From an uncultured Rhodospirillaceae bacterium (GTDB lineage Bacteria; Pseudomonadota; Alphaproteobacteria; Rhodospirillales; Rhodospirillaceae), in NCBI GenBank assembly GCA_943787205.1, contig CALSLN010000020.1:1-49427 (forward strand): a DNA stretch of 49,427 nt. Direction: 5' to 3'. The notes beneath the pieces were generated by a model that was given only the letters and a program-made list of their open reading frames with translations, was not told the origin of the DNA and made no database searches. Shown piece after piece: positions 25,819 to 35,880 of the stretch. The first letter of the stretch is position 1. Each line of letters starts with the position of its first letter. The translations under genes and the position numbers were made by a program.

Positions 25819-27396
25819 CTAGGGAAGCGCAAGGCCGAATTGATGCAAATGTAAGAAATCATAATATTTATCGTAGCTGTCAGGTACGAGCATACGACGA
25901 CCGACACCGTCAAGTACGAGTGTCTCCCAAAGAAAAATGCCCGGTGGATTTTGGTGTTCGTTGATTAAAACCTGCCGCATCAATCTTATTGCGGAATCCA
26001 TAGTTGTCGCAGCCCTGGCCTGAGCAACCAAGGTGATATTTTCTGCATCGCAGAAGAATGGCTTGAAATTTCCAACGAGCCCCAGGCAGGAGCGGAATCG
26101 GTAGTCACTGAGCGGATCGAGACTGCGGGCGATGGCGGCAGCTAACTCGGTGCCGAAGTCTCCAGCAAACAGCATCGTCGTCTTCTGTCCAGAGGGTGCG
26201 AGCATCACAGTGAGATCAACACCGGCGCGGCGCAAATCCGCCGCCACCTGCTGAAAGATGGACATTTGATCCGATCCCTCGGGAGATACTCGGATGGATA
26301 TAGCAAGGCCATTGGAAAAACCGGCGTCTGCGAGGAGTGCTTTGGCCCGCTCGATATCATAGGGGTACGGCTCTAGTGAAGGGTCGTAGCCTGCCGCGCC
26401 GGGTGCTGCGAGTTGGCCGACCGGCTCAACATATCCATCCAGCAAAAGCTCGGTGATAGCTGTCTTGTTAACAGCGTAGTTCAATGCTTGCCGTACGCGA
26501 CGATCGGCGATGGGCGAGGTCGGCACATGCTCCACCGCGAAGGAAATGTAGTCCATTGGTGCTGTCAGGCGGCGCAACAGACGTGCGGCCGCATTCTCAA
26601 CGGCGGCACGATCCCCAACGCCTAGGTCCAACGCCAAATCCACAGCACCGGAGGCGAGCGCCTGTAACCGAGCAACCTGATCTGGAACCAGAAGAATTTC
26701 CAAGCGTTCAGCGACGGGCGGGTTCCAAGCTTGGCTGTTCGCAGTAAACGTCATCGAGCCAGGGGCCCGAGCAACCGGAACAAACGGGCCTGTTCCGGCC
26801 ACACTGGTTGCTCTGTCGGCGGGCGTTGATTGTGCCCAAGATTCAGGTTCAGGTAGGCGCCACACGGCCAAGCGGAGTGCAAACAGCGGATCGGGATCAG
26901 CAAGCTGGATTTCAACCTCGTGATCGGAGAGCGCAACGGCGCGAGTGATGTCTACAAAGCTTGCCCCTACCGTCTCGGCACGGCCTACCGGCGTTTGCAT
27001 ATGTGCCACAGACGCCACGATTGCATCCGCAGTGAGGGGTCTACCACTGGAAAAACTAACTCCGTGTCGCAATCGGAGCCGCCAGACTCGACCGTCTTCG
27101 GTTTCCCAGGATGTCGCCAGCCAAGGCTGAATGTCGCCATCATTGTCGATTAGGACAAGAGGGTCGAATACGGCAATGGTGGTAATGATTGATGGTAGAG
27201 ACAAGGACTGGTAGGGATTGCCAGGAGCCGAGACGAAAAGAGGCGTGGCGATCCGCATAACTGGCTGTGCCATAGTCGCCCCGTCAGCAATCACAATGCC
27301 GATGAGAACTAGGGCAATTGTTAATGCCCGCGCAGCGGTACCGCAGCGATGGTGCCTCTTGGTGAGTTTTCTAAGTTGCGTTGAAGGCAAGTTCAC
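25819..27396 (-). CDS. ABC transporter substrate-binding protein (peptide/nickel type, SBP_bac_5)
   Basis: Periplasmic binding protein of about 525 residues of the dipeptide/oligopeptide (DppA-like) class. After a signal peptide (ALTIALVLIGIVIADGATMAQP) come the typical blocks: QPWLATSWETEDGRVWRLRL, LRHGVSFSSGRPLTADAI, VRQALNYAVNKTAI and PYPYDIERAKALLADAGF. GTG 27396 is the preferred start; a longer frame from 27432 begins inside IS copy B, so its first residues would be IS-derived. No permease or ATPase gene is in the window. The gene is bracketed by two direct IS copies, and its promoter has probably been lost, so expression may depend on read-through from the upstream transposase transcript. 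Confidence 0.85.
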   Translation of the reverse strand: MNLPSTQLRKLTKRHHRCGTAARALTIALVLIGIVIADGATMAQPVMRIATPLFVSAPGNPYQSLSLPSIITTIAVFDPLVLIDNDGDIQPWLATSWETEDGRVWRLRLRHGVSFSSGRPLTADAIVASVAHMQTPVGRAETVGASFVDITRAVALSDHEVEIQLADPDPLFALRLAVWRLPEPESWAQSTPADRATSVAGTGPFVPVARAPGSMTFTANSQAWNPPVAERLEILLVPDQVARLQALASGAVDLALDLGVGDRAAVENAAARLLRRLTAPMDYISFAVEHVPTSPIADRRVRQALNYAVNKTAITELLLDGYVEPVGQLAAPGAAGYDPSLEPYPYDIERAKALLADAGFSNGLAISIRVSPEGSDQMSIFQQVAADLRRAGVDLTVMLAPSGQKTTMLFAGDFGTELAAAIARSLDPLSDYRFRSCLGLVGNFKPFFCDAENITLVAQARAATTMDSAIRLMRQVLINEHQNPPGIFLWETLVLDGVGRRMLVPDSYDKYYDFLHLHQFGLALP

Positions 27397-27494
27397 AGAG
27401 TTTCCGATTGAAGCAGGGCTGTCCGTCATCAAAGTATTTGGAACAGAAGGGTTGATAAACTAAGAGAGAGTTTGGCCCATCATGTTTGTTGATT

Positions 27495-28475
27495 TTAAGC
27501 GGCGTCTTTGCGGTGTTGCAAGCGCCGTTGTTTGATGGTGTTTCGTTTGATCCTTTCCCTTTCGATTAGAATGGTTTCGCCGCGACCAAAGTAGACATCG
27601 GCGGGTGTCAGATTGCTCAGACTCTCGTGATAGCGGTGGTGATTGTAGTAGGTGACGAAGCGTCCGATGTTGGCCTTGAGATCACCCGGTAGAAAGTAGT
27701 TTTCCAGCAAGATGCGGTTCTTCAAAGTCTGATGCCACCGTTCAATCTTGCCCTGCGTCTGTGGGTGATAGGGAGCACCACGCACGTGATCCATACCGTT
27801 GTCAGCGAGCCACTCGGCCAGTTCACCAGAGAGGTAAGACGGTCCATTGTCTGAGAGCAGACGTGGCTTGTGTTGAACCTCAACCTGATCACAGCCTGAG
27901 GCCTGTAAGGCCCGTTCCAAAGTGTCCATCACATCACTGGCCTTCATGGTCGTGCAGAGAGTCCAGGTGATGATGTAACGCGAGTAATCATCCAGGATGG
28001 TGCTCAGATAAAACCAACCCCATCCGATCACCTTGATGTAGGTGAAGTCGGTCTGCCAGAGTTGGTTGATACGGCTCGTCTTGTCTTTGAACTCACTGCT
28101 TGCCTTGATCACCACAAAGGCTGGGCTGGTGATCAGGTCATGGGACTTGAGAAGCCGGTAAACACTAGCTTCCGAGACGAAGTAGGCCTGCGTATCAGTG
28201 AAGCGTACCGCCAGTTCCCGGGGCGACAGCTCCGGGTTCTCCAGGGCCATATGGATAATCCGGTCACGGATGTCATCCGGGATCCGGTTCCACACCCGCG
28301 ACGGCTTGGGCGACTTGTCTTCGAGAGCTTCTACCCCGCCCTCCAGATACTTGTCGTACCAGCGGTAGAAGGTGGTGCGGGGAACCCCGAGCTTATCCAA
28401 TGTGCGTTTGGCCGGCAGGTGCGACTGTTCAACCAGCTTGATGATCTCAAGCTTCTCGGAGGCAGGGTATCTCAT
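27495..28475 (-). CDS. IS3-family transposase OrfB, copy B
   Basis: Same 326-residue DDE transposase as at 24351, with the catalytic Asp, Asp and Glu in TDFTY, SDNGPSY and KIERWH. It is intact, and it overlaps its OrfA by 4 bp. As its 3' end faces the ABC binding-protein gene, transcription of this copy would run into that gene. Confidence 0.95.
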   Translation of the reverse strand: MRYPASEKLEIIKLVEQSHLPAKRTLDKLGVPRTTFYRWYDKYLEGGVEALEDKSPKPSRVWNRIPDDIRDRIIHMALENPELSPRELAVRFTDTQAYFVSEASVYRLLKSHDLITSPAFVVIKASSEFKDKTSRINQLWQTDFTYIKVIGWGWFYLSTILDDYSRYIITWTLCTTMKASDVMDTLERALQASGCDQVEVQHKPRLLSDNGPSYLSGELAEWLADNGMDHVRGAPYHPQTQGKIERWHQTLKNRILLENYFLPGDLKANIGRFVTYYNHHRYHESLSNLTPADVYFGRGETILIERERIKRNTIKQRRLQHRKDAA

Positions 28476-28846
28476 TCTTCGTCTCCCCCATCCCCGATCA
28501 TGCTTTTTTTAAGCAGACGCAGTTCGAGGGCCTGTTCAGCCACAACCTCCTTGAGATCACGCGCCTCGCGGCGAAGATCCTTGACCTCGCCTGTGTTGGC
28601 CTCACGTGCCGTATCACCAGCCAGGCGCTTCTTCCCAGCTTCAAGGAACTCCTTCGACCAGGTATAATACAGGCCCTGGGCAATGCCCTCCTGACGACAA
28701 AGCTCGGCAATGCTGTCCTCGCCCCGCAATCCGGCGAGCACAATACGAATCTTCTCCTCGGAAGAATAACGCTTGCGCGTCTTACGCCGGATATCCTTTA
28801 CAGTCCGGTCTGCTGCTTCTTGATGACGTTCTGTTCTCTGTCTCAT
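28472..28846 (-). CDS. IS3-family transposase OrfA, copy B
   Basis: Same 124-residue helix-turn-helix and zipper protein as at 25328, with the same AAGGAG ribosome-binding site and the same overlap with OrfB. No difference from copy A was found in the translated sequence. Confidence 0.93.
   Translation of the reverse strand: MRQRTERHQEAADRTVKDIRRKTRKRYSSEEKIRIVLAGLRGEDSIAELCRQEGIAQGLYYTWSKEFLEAGKKRLAGDTAREANTGEVKDLRREARDLKEVVAEQALELRLLKKSMIGDGGDEE
28504..28510 (-). promoter_or_regulatory. A7 slippery site for -1 frameshifting, copy B
   Basis: Same seven-A run as in copy A, on the minus strand near the end of OrfA. A -1 slip joins OrfA to OrfB in frame. Confidence 0.72.
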
Positions 28847-28931
28847 CGTTCACTCCTTACGGTGACGATGAGCCAAAAACGCTCCCTTATGCAATTACCC
28901 TAATTAGTTCCATTGGTGCTGACGGGGTACA

Positions 28932-29508
28932 GCCCATCGCATAGAGCATATGAGCAATAACACTGCTCTGAATTACACCCTCTCCCTTAGCGTACATAAG
29001 CCCGAGATTGTACTGCGCAGCTCCAAGTCCCTGCTCGGCAGCCAGGCGATACCATTTTACTGCCTCAGCATCGTTTTCAGGAACACCTCGTCCATTATCG
29101 TACATAACCCCGAGACTGTACTGCGAACTTGGTTCTCCCTGCTCGGCAGCCAGGCGGAACCACTTAACTGCCTCAGCATCGTTTACAGGAACACCGTTTC
29201 CATCAGCGTACATAGACCCGAGATAGAACTGCGCCGTTACATCTCCCTGCTCGGCAGCCAGGCGGAACCACTTAACTGCCACAGCATCGTTTTGAGGAAC
29301 ACCTCGTCCATATTCGTACATATTCCCGAGATAGAACTGCGCCGTTGAATTTCCTTGCTCGGCAGCCGGGCGATACCATTTTACTGCCTCAGCATATTCT
29401 CCCAGCTTCATAGGCTCGGGCACCGTTTGATAATGCGTCAGCACTCGCGGTGCCTGTAGATAACGCTAGCCCAAGTGCCACAACGATAAGGCTTAGATGG
29501 TTACGCAT
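28932..29508 (-). pseudogene. Exported Sel1-repeat protein, frameshifted and truncated by IS copy B
   Basis: The gene began at ATG 29508 with a signal peptide (MRNHLSLIVVALGLALS, cleavage after ASA), then DALSNGARAYEAG. At the CCC run 29401-29403 (GGG on the coding strand) the frame goes to a stop. Removing one base restores AGEYAEAVKWY and four 36-residue Sel1 repeats of the form AVKWFRLAAEQG..A.YLG.MY..G.GVP. The gene is then cut after AHMLYAMG by the end of IS copy B at 28931, and the last residues of the open frame are IS-derived. Sel1 proteins act as periplasmic or signalling scaffolds. With two independent lesions it is very likely non-functional. Confidence 0.82.
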
Positions 29509-29992
29509 GAGGCAAACCACCCGGGGCTGGTGTTTCAGCGATATTTCTGAGCGAACCAATTCTCAGGCCGAATAATACTTATACATTATCTGAGATAGCC
29601 ACTAAATCTCAGCTCTTCGATTTCAATGTGAATTTACTCGGTATCTTTCGTCCGAAGCATGGACCAAGACCCAGCCCACACAGCCGCGGTCCGTGATCCT
29701 CGGTCCGCGACGCTCGAAGTTCGTGGCGCGGTGCGAGGAACGCGGGCCGGGCCCCAGGCTTTTTTTTGGACCGTGGCTCTTGTGCCAGGCCCTCTGATGA
29801 CCGGCATCAAGCGCGCCTTACAATATATGAAAGCGTAGGCCCGCGGCCCATTGGCTGCGTTGAGGTCAGATTGAGTTCAATTCACGAGGCCGGGGTCACC
29901 CGGTTACGTTACTTTGGGTACGATTTGTAACCCGCATGTAACCCACGAAGGAATGAATGACTGGAAATATCAAGCTAAGTCATTGATTATAT
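29509..29992. other. Intergenic region between Sel1 remnant and tRNA-Lys
   Basis: These 484 bp have no convincing protein-coding frame. A GC-rich stretch (about 29665-29755) contains the repeated heptamer CGGTCCG twice and ends in a run of eight T (about 29761-29768), which could mark an RNA end, but the hairpin before the T run is weak. The part next to the tRNA is AT-rich. No integrase gene remains despite the tRNA border. Confidence 0.5.
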
Positions 29993-30068
<76 letters not shown>

Positions 30069-30178
30069 CACCTGAGCTATCGGGTCACGGAGATCAAAGA
30101 ACACCCCGCTGAGAGGAGCGGTTTATAGGCCGTGTCGGCCAGGCTGGCAAGCATTCCAGCTGATTAATGGGATGAGCC

Positions 30179-31342
30179 TCAGCCGTCGTCGTAGCCGCCG
30201 CGCACGCCAATCTGTACATCTCGGTGGACATAGACACTCATCAACAACCCCATACACATCATGATCGTGAGCATGGCGGTGCCACCATAGGAGATCAACG
30301 GCAGCGGCACGCCGACCACTGGGATCAACCCCATCACCATGGCAACGTTAATGAACACATAAAGAAAGAATGTCGTGGTCACACCAATCGCAACCAACCG
30401 ACCGAATTGATGGCGGCACCGCAAGGCAATGGCGAAACCGTAAATAAGGACGATGATGTAGAGCCCGATGAGAGTAACGCCGCCAACCAGCCCCAATTCT
30501 TCTGCCAGCATTGTGAAAATGAAGTCTGTTTGCTGCTCAGGCAAGAAGTTGAGGTGACTTTGGGTGCCTTGCAAAAACCCTTTGCCGAACAACCCACCAG
30601 ACCCAAGAGCGATTTTGGATTGCAGAATGTGATAGCCAGCGCCCAACGGATCCCGTTCCGGATTCAAAAAGGTAAGAATGCGGTTTTGTTGGTATTCGGC
30701 CAACATCGGCCAGGTGATAGGGATGGCGGCAAGCGTCGCGATAATCAGCGTCACAAATTTCCATAACCGGACGCCCGCCATAAAGAAAAGAACCCCCGCC
30801 CCCATAACCACCATCAGCGATGTGCCTAGATCAGGCTGACGTAGAATCAGCATAACCGGCACGAACACCATCAGTAGTGGCACGATCAAAAAGGTTGGGC
30901 GGCCCGTATCTTCCAAACTAAGGCTGTGAAAATACCGTGCGAGCGCAAGCACCACGGCAACTTTCATGAGTTCGGACGGCTGAAGGTTGATAACTCCCAG
31001 GTCAACCCAGCGCTGGGCTCCACCGCCGACAACGCCTCGCACCTCAACGAAAATCAGGAGCATGAAAACGAACGCATAAAACGGGTAGGCGTATCGCATC
31101 ACCAAACGAATATCGATCATAGCGATGGTCAGAAGCAACACTAAGCCCAAACCGAAGCGCATCGCCTGCCGGGTCGTCCAAGGGTCCAAACTGGCGTTTG
31201 CTGCCGAGTACAACATAAAGAAGCCAATGGTCGCGATAGCACAGAGCCAAAACACGAGCGACCAACTCATCTGCCACAACTTTTCGGACAGAGTCATGTC
31301 GCCCCGTCTTAGTCGAGCGGCAAGAAATCCCGTATCCGTCAT
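30179..31342 (-). CDS. rodA: Rod shape-determining protein RodA (SEDS glycosyltransferase)
   Basis: Integral membrane protein of 387 residues with about ten hydrophobic helices. It is the SEDS-family peptidoglycan polymerase of the elongasome. Typical segments are WVDLGVINLQPSELMKVAVVLALARYFH, FLNPERDPLGAGYHILQSKIALGSGGLFGKG, LPEQQTDFIFTMLAEELG and the C-terminal VGVPLPLISYGGTAM. The length is normal. It overlaps the upstream mrdA by 4 bp (ATGA), supporting the ATG at 31342. It works with PBP2 to extend lateral wall glycan strands guided by MreB. It is the last gene of the mreB-mreC-mreD-mrdA-rodA cluster. Confidence 0.96.
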   Translation of the reverse strand: MTDTGFLAARLRRGDMTLSEKLWQMSWSLVFWLCAIATIGFFMLYSAANASLDPWTTRQAMRFGLGLVLLLTIAMIDIRLVMRYAYPFYAFVFMLLIFVEVRGVVGGGAQRWVDLGVINLQPSELMKVAVVLALARYFHSLSLEDTGRPTFLIVPLLMVFVPVMLILRQPDLGTSLMVVMGAGVLFFMAGVRLWKFVTLIIATLAAIPITWPMLAEYQQNRILTFLNPERDPLGAGYHILQSKIALGSGGLFGKGFLQGTQSHLNFLPEQQTDFIFTMLAEELGLVGGVTLIGLYIIVLIYGFAIALRCRHQFGRLVAIGVTTTFFLYVFINVAMVMGLIPVVGVPLPLISYGGTAMLTIMMCMGLLMSVYVHRDVQIGVRGGYDDG

Positions 31343-33228
31343 GCTGGCGACCCAGGCTGCGTTTCTGCCACCTGGTCTTCATTCACCCGTGGTTTACGGG
31401 AGGGATCTAAGCGGAGTACCTCAGTCATGATATCGCGCGCAATTGGCGCCGCGACCGCGGCACCGCCACCACCATGTTCAACTATGACCGACAGCGCGTA
31501 ACGCGGGTTTTCCTCAGGGGCGTAGGCAACAAACAGAGCATGGTTCCGTTCATTCCAGGGCACATCATCACTATCGGGAAGACCAGCTTCGCGCTGGGCC
31601 ATGGTGATGCGCTTCACCTGCGTGGTCCCAGTTTTACCGCTCATCTGGATGTCTTTAGATTTCAACTTGGACGCCCGAGCCGTACCGCGGGGACCATTCA
31701 ACACTTCAAACATTCCGCGTCGCGCAACAGCGATATGCGCGGGATCAATAGTCAGCGCTTCAAAAGCTTGCGGTGGCCGCTGGACGACAGTCTCATCAAT
31801 CATAACCTGGCGCGTAAGAACTGGCTCGACAGCCAAGCCCGTAGACAAGCGAGCGGCCATCACAGCCAATTGCAGCGGTGTCGTTAGGACGTAGCCTTGG
31901 CCGATGACAACGTTGAAGGTGTCACCCTGTTGCCAGGACTCACCGACCGTGGCGCGCTTCCAGGCTTCCGTAGGAATAAGGCCCCCACGCTCCCCGGCCA
32001 GACCAACATCCGTTGTGTCACCAAGACCAAGGCGGCGGGCCATCTCAGCGATTCGGTCGACGCCAATACGCTTCGCAACCTCGTAGAAGTATACATCGCA
32101 CGACTGTGCAATGGCCTGGACCATGTCCATAGCCCCGTGGCCACGTTTTTCCCAACAGTGAAAGCGGCGAGACCCTAAATCTGTATGTCCATTGCAGAAC
32201 ACAGTTTGCTCCGGTGAGATCGCGCCTTGTTCAAGCGCGGCCATAGCAACAATCATTTTAAATGTAGACCCCGGCGAGTACTGACCGGAAATAGCTTTGT
32301 TGGTCATCGGCGCACGCGGGTCGCCGGACAAGGCATTCCACTCTCGCTGACTGAGACCACGATTGAACGCATTCGGGTCGTAACTGGGGGTCGACGCCAT
32401 CACCAACACTTCGCCGGTGTGGATATCCATAACGACACTGGCAGCACTTTCCGCGCCCAAACGCTCGGATGCAAAGCGTTGCAGGCGTTCATCAAGGGTG
32501 AGCATAAGGTCTGTACCCGCCTCACCCTCTTTGCGCTCGAGCTCACGAATCACCCGACCGAGAGCATTGACTTCCACCTGACTGGTACCGCCGGCACCCC
32601 GAAGAGCGAGATCAAATTTCTGTTCCATTCCCGCCTTGCCGATGCGAAAACCGGGAAGTTGTAACAGCGGGTCTCCCGTTAAGTCGTCTTCGTCGACACT
32701 AGAGACGTAACCCAAGACATGTGCAGCCGTTTGGGTTTGCGGGTAATGACGAGTCAAACCCTCGTCAACAATCACGCCCGGAAGGTCAGGCGCATTCACT
32801 TGAATACTCGCCATTTCTTCCCAATTCAAATTCTCGCGAACGGTGACCGGCACGAAACTTCGGCGACGGCGCACTTCCTTTTGCACACGATCGCGATCGT
32901 ATTCCGATAGATCAATTACAGCGGCCAACGCGTCAAGTGTCGATGCAACGTCTCGCGTTTGTTCAGACACGATAAGGACACGGAAGTTTTGCCGATTCAC
33001 GGCGAGCGCTTCCCCAAAACGGTCCAACACTCGACCGCGCGGTGGCGGGAGAAGACGCAGGTTGATGCGGTTCTCCTCAGCGAGCATCCGATACCGATCA
33101 GCTTCGATGACTTGAAGGTAATACATGCGCCCAACGAGCGCTGAGACCAAAAGCGCTTGGCCACCGCCGAGCACGGCGGCACGCCTATTAAACAGACGAA
33201 TACGGTCGTTATCACGGTTGATAATCAT
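31339..33228 (-). CDS. mrdA: Penicillin-binding protein 2 (elongasome transpeptidase)
   Basis: Monofunctional class B PBP of 629 residues. A single N-terminal membrane helix (about 18-38) leads into the non-catalytic domain with RGRVLDRFGEALAVNR. The transpeptidase domain has the active-site motif STFK (Ser321, Lys324) and the SGKTGTTQVK box. The conserved PGFRIGKAGMEQKFD block is that of PBP2 rather than PBP3. It crosslinks new glycan made by RodA. ATGA overlaps with both mreD and rodA indicate translational coupling. The length and all motifs are normal. Confidence 0.96.
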   Translation of the reverse strand: MIINRDNDRIRLFNRRAAVLGGGQALLVSALVGRMYYLQVIEADRYRMLAEENRINLRLLPPPRGRVLDRFGEALAVNRQNFRVLIVSEQTRDVASTLDALAAVIDLSEYDRDRVQKEVRRRRSFVPVTVRENLNWEEMASIQVNAPDLPGVIVDEGLTRHYPQTQTAAHVLGYVSSVDEDDLTGDPLLQLPGFRIGKAGMEQKFDLALRGAGGTSQVEVNALGRVIRELERKEGEAGTDLMLTLDERLQRFASERLGAESAASVVMDIHTGEVLVMASTPSYDPNAFNRGLSQREWNALSGDPRAPMTNKAISGQYSPGSTFKMIVAMAALEQGAISPEQTVFCNGHTDLGSRRFHCWEKRGHGAMDMVQAIAQSCDVYFYEVAKRIGVDRIAEMARRLGLGDTTDVGLAGERGGLIPTEAWKRATVGESWQQGDTFNVVIGQGYVLTTPLQLAVMAARLSTGLAVEPVLTRQVMIDETVVQRPPQAFEALTIDPAHIAVARRGMFEVLNGPRGTARASKLKSKDIQMSGKTGTTQVKRITMAQREAGLPDSDDVPWNERNHALFVAYAPEENPRYALSVIVEHGGGGAAVAAPIARDIMTEVLRLDPSRKPRVNEDQVAETQPGSPA

Positions 33229-33758
33229 GGCTCAACCAGCAGCCCAGACTGCGCTTTCGAGAAAAGCCACGCGATGATGGGATAAACAGCAACCGTAATG
33301 AGATACGAGGCGAACAAATCTCCAAACGGAGTAAAGCCGCTTGATGTAACCAATCCGATACCAACCCACTTCAAAAGCATAGCGCCGAAAGCCACGAGCC
33401 CAAACGCAAACCACGTAATGGCAAAGGGCTTAGCATGGAAAAATTTGTGCTGATTAAAAACGATCCATTGGGTCAATAAAAGCGTCAGCGCACCAACACC
33501 GAGCGGTGCGCCAGTCAACAAGTCTTCCAACACACCAATGACGAATCCGAGACCATAGCCCAACAGATCGGGCCTATAGATTGCCCAAAAATATATCGCC
33601 ACCAAAGTATACATCGGCGTGATTTGGGCCAACCCAGGAACGTATGTCGGGGTCATGCCGAAGAGAAGTACGATGACCGTCAGACCAAACGGCAACACTG
33701 TGCGCGCGCGCGCATCAAGTTTTTGCCACGTCGTTCGGCGCTGCGTAATCTCCGTCAT
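33225..33758 (-). CDS. mreD: Rod shape-determining protein MreD
   Basis: Small membrane protein of 177 residues with about five hydrophobic helices. It shows the usual low conservation but the typical features: PTYVPGLAQITPMYTLVAIYFWAIYRPD and GLGFVIGVLEDLLTGAPLGVGAL (the conserved Asp-Leu-Leu-x-Gly-x-Pro-Leu-Gly block). It stabilises the elongasome in the inner membrane with MreC. It overlaps mreC and mrdA by 4 bp each. The assignment rests on the motif and the position in the mre cluster. Confidence 0.92.
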   Translation of the reverse strand: MTEITQRRTTWQKLDARARTVLPFGLTVIVLLFGMTPTYVPGLAQITPMYTLVAIYFWAIYRPDLLGYGLGFVIGVLEDLLTGAPLGVGALTLLLTQWIVFNQHKFFHAKPFAITWFAFGLVAFGAMLLKWVGIGLVTSSGFTPFGDLFASYLITVAVYPIIAWLFSKAQSGLLVEP

Positions 33759-34615
33759 TGCGGTCCGTCAGCATCCGCAAGAATACCGGTTAAACCGAAA
33801 TCAAGAACTTCGACATACTGCAACCGGTCACGGGAGACGAAAGGTTCGATCAACGCCGATGACTCATCAGAAACGACAACACGACCGACAGGAAGGCCCG
33901 GCGGGAACGCACCAGCGTCACCAGACGTAACCACACGATCGCCAGGGGCAATGGCAGATTTGACGCCCAAGAAAATCAATCTTGGGCGGGGTGAGTTGTT
34001 ACCAGCCAAAATCGCCCGGTCACCAGCCTCACCAACACGCACAGGAATACGTGAGTTAATATCAGTAACAAGCAGAACACGGGCAGATCTATAACCCGCT
34101 TGAGTCACACGGCCTGCTAGACCTTCCCCGGTAACAACGGCTTGACCTTTAGCGACGCCGTCACGTCCGCCAGCGGTGATGAGGACGCTTTGTGCAAAAG
34201 CGCCACCAGAGTCCGCAACAACGCGCGCAGAGATTGCATGCGCGCCCGGCTCATTGACCGTTCCAAGCAAGGCACGCAACTGCCGGTTTTCATTCTCGAG
34301 CTTCTGCGCAACGGCTTGCCATTCGAGCAAACGAGCATTGGTCTCGCGAAGGTCTGTGTTTTGTTCACGGATCGCGCCCAATTCCTGAACATTGGTGACG
34401 AATTGGGAAATACTCGCCGCAGGCTCAGCCATGACGCGAAGAATAGGGGTGACCGCATCTGAAACGGCCATGCGCGCGCGCTCTACGATGACCGTATCCG
34501 CTTTACCGATCAGCATGAGAGCGAAGGTCATCCCAATAAGACTGAGAAAGGCGAACCGCTGCGCTAGGTACTTAAAAGTCCCTAGCCGGGAGATCTGTCC
34601 CGTCGGTTGCTTCAC
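33755..34615 (-). CDS. mreC: Cell shape-determining protein MreC
   Basis: Bitopic membrane protein of 286 residues. An N-terminal membrane helix (FAFLSLIGMTFALMLIG) is followed by a coiled coil (REQNTDLRETNARLLEWQAVAQKLENENRQLRALL) and the double beta-barrel domain with VVADSGGAFAQSVLITAGGRDGVAKGQAVV and LVTDINSRIPVRV. It links MreB to PBP2 in the periplasm. I prefer GTG 34615: the strong AAGGAGG box touches the ATG at 34621 with no spacing, but is 6-7 bases before this GTG. It overlaps mreD by 4 bp. Confidence 0.94.
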   Translation of the reverse strand: MKQPTGQISRLGTFKYLAQRFAFLSLIGMTFALMLIGKADTVIVERARMAVSDAVTPILRVMAEPAASISQFVTNVQELGAIREQNTDLRETNARLLEWQAVAQKLENENRQLRALLGTVNEPGAHAISARVVADSGGAFAQSVLITAGGRDGVAKGQAVVTGEGLAGRVTQAGYRSARVLLVTDINSRIPVRVGEAGDRAILAGNNSPRPRLIFLGVKSAIAPGDRVVTSGDAGAFPPGLPVGRVVVSDESSALIEPFVSRDRLQYVEVLDFGLTGILADADGPQ

Positions 34616-34684
34616 TCTCATCCCTCCTTTTCGTCGATATCAGAAGACACCGACCACCCACAATTGGCTTCCCTCAGCACTCTC

Positions 34685-35848
<1,164 letters not shown>

Positions 35849-35880
35849 TTACTTCAGTCCCGCATCAATGAACGGCATCT

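Larger units (their letters stand above)
27420..28931 (-). mobile_element. IS3-family insertion sequence, copy B
   Basis: Second copy of the element at 24276, in the same orientation, offset by 3,144 bp, with no difference found by eye. The left flank is the upstream region of the ABC binding-protein gene. The right flank is the cut 3' end of a Sel1-repeat gene. Flanks at the two ends (CAGGG on the left, GCCCA on the right) do not form a direct target repeat. The match between the copies argues for recent transposition or duplication. Confidence 0.9.

Noticed and set aside
24275..28931. The two IS copies as an assembly duplication
   Set aside because: All four flanks differ and the segment between the copies is unique, so the duplication is biological.
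24275..28932. A complete composite transposon with a 3-bp GCC target duplication
   Set aside because: Joining the outer flanks does not restore the methyltransferase or the Sel1 gene, and a 3-bp match can occur by chance. It is kept only as a possibility.
28950..29400. Regularly spaced 108-bp DNA repeats that resemble an array, and a plus-strand frame through them
   Set aside because: The period equals 36 codons of Sel1 repeats on the minus strand; there are no short identical repeats with unique spacers. The plus-strand frame is the antisense shadow.
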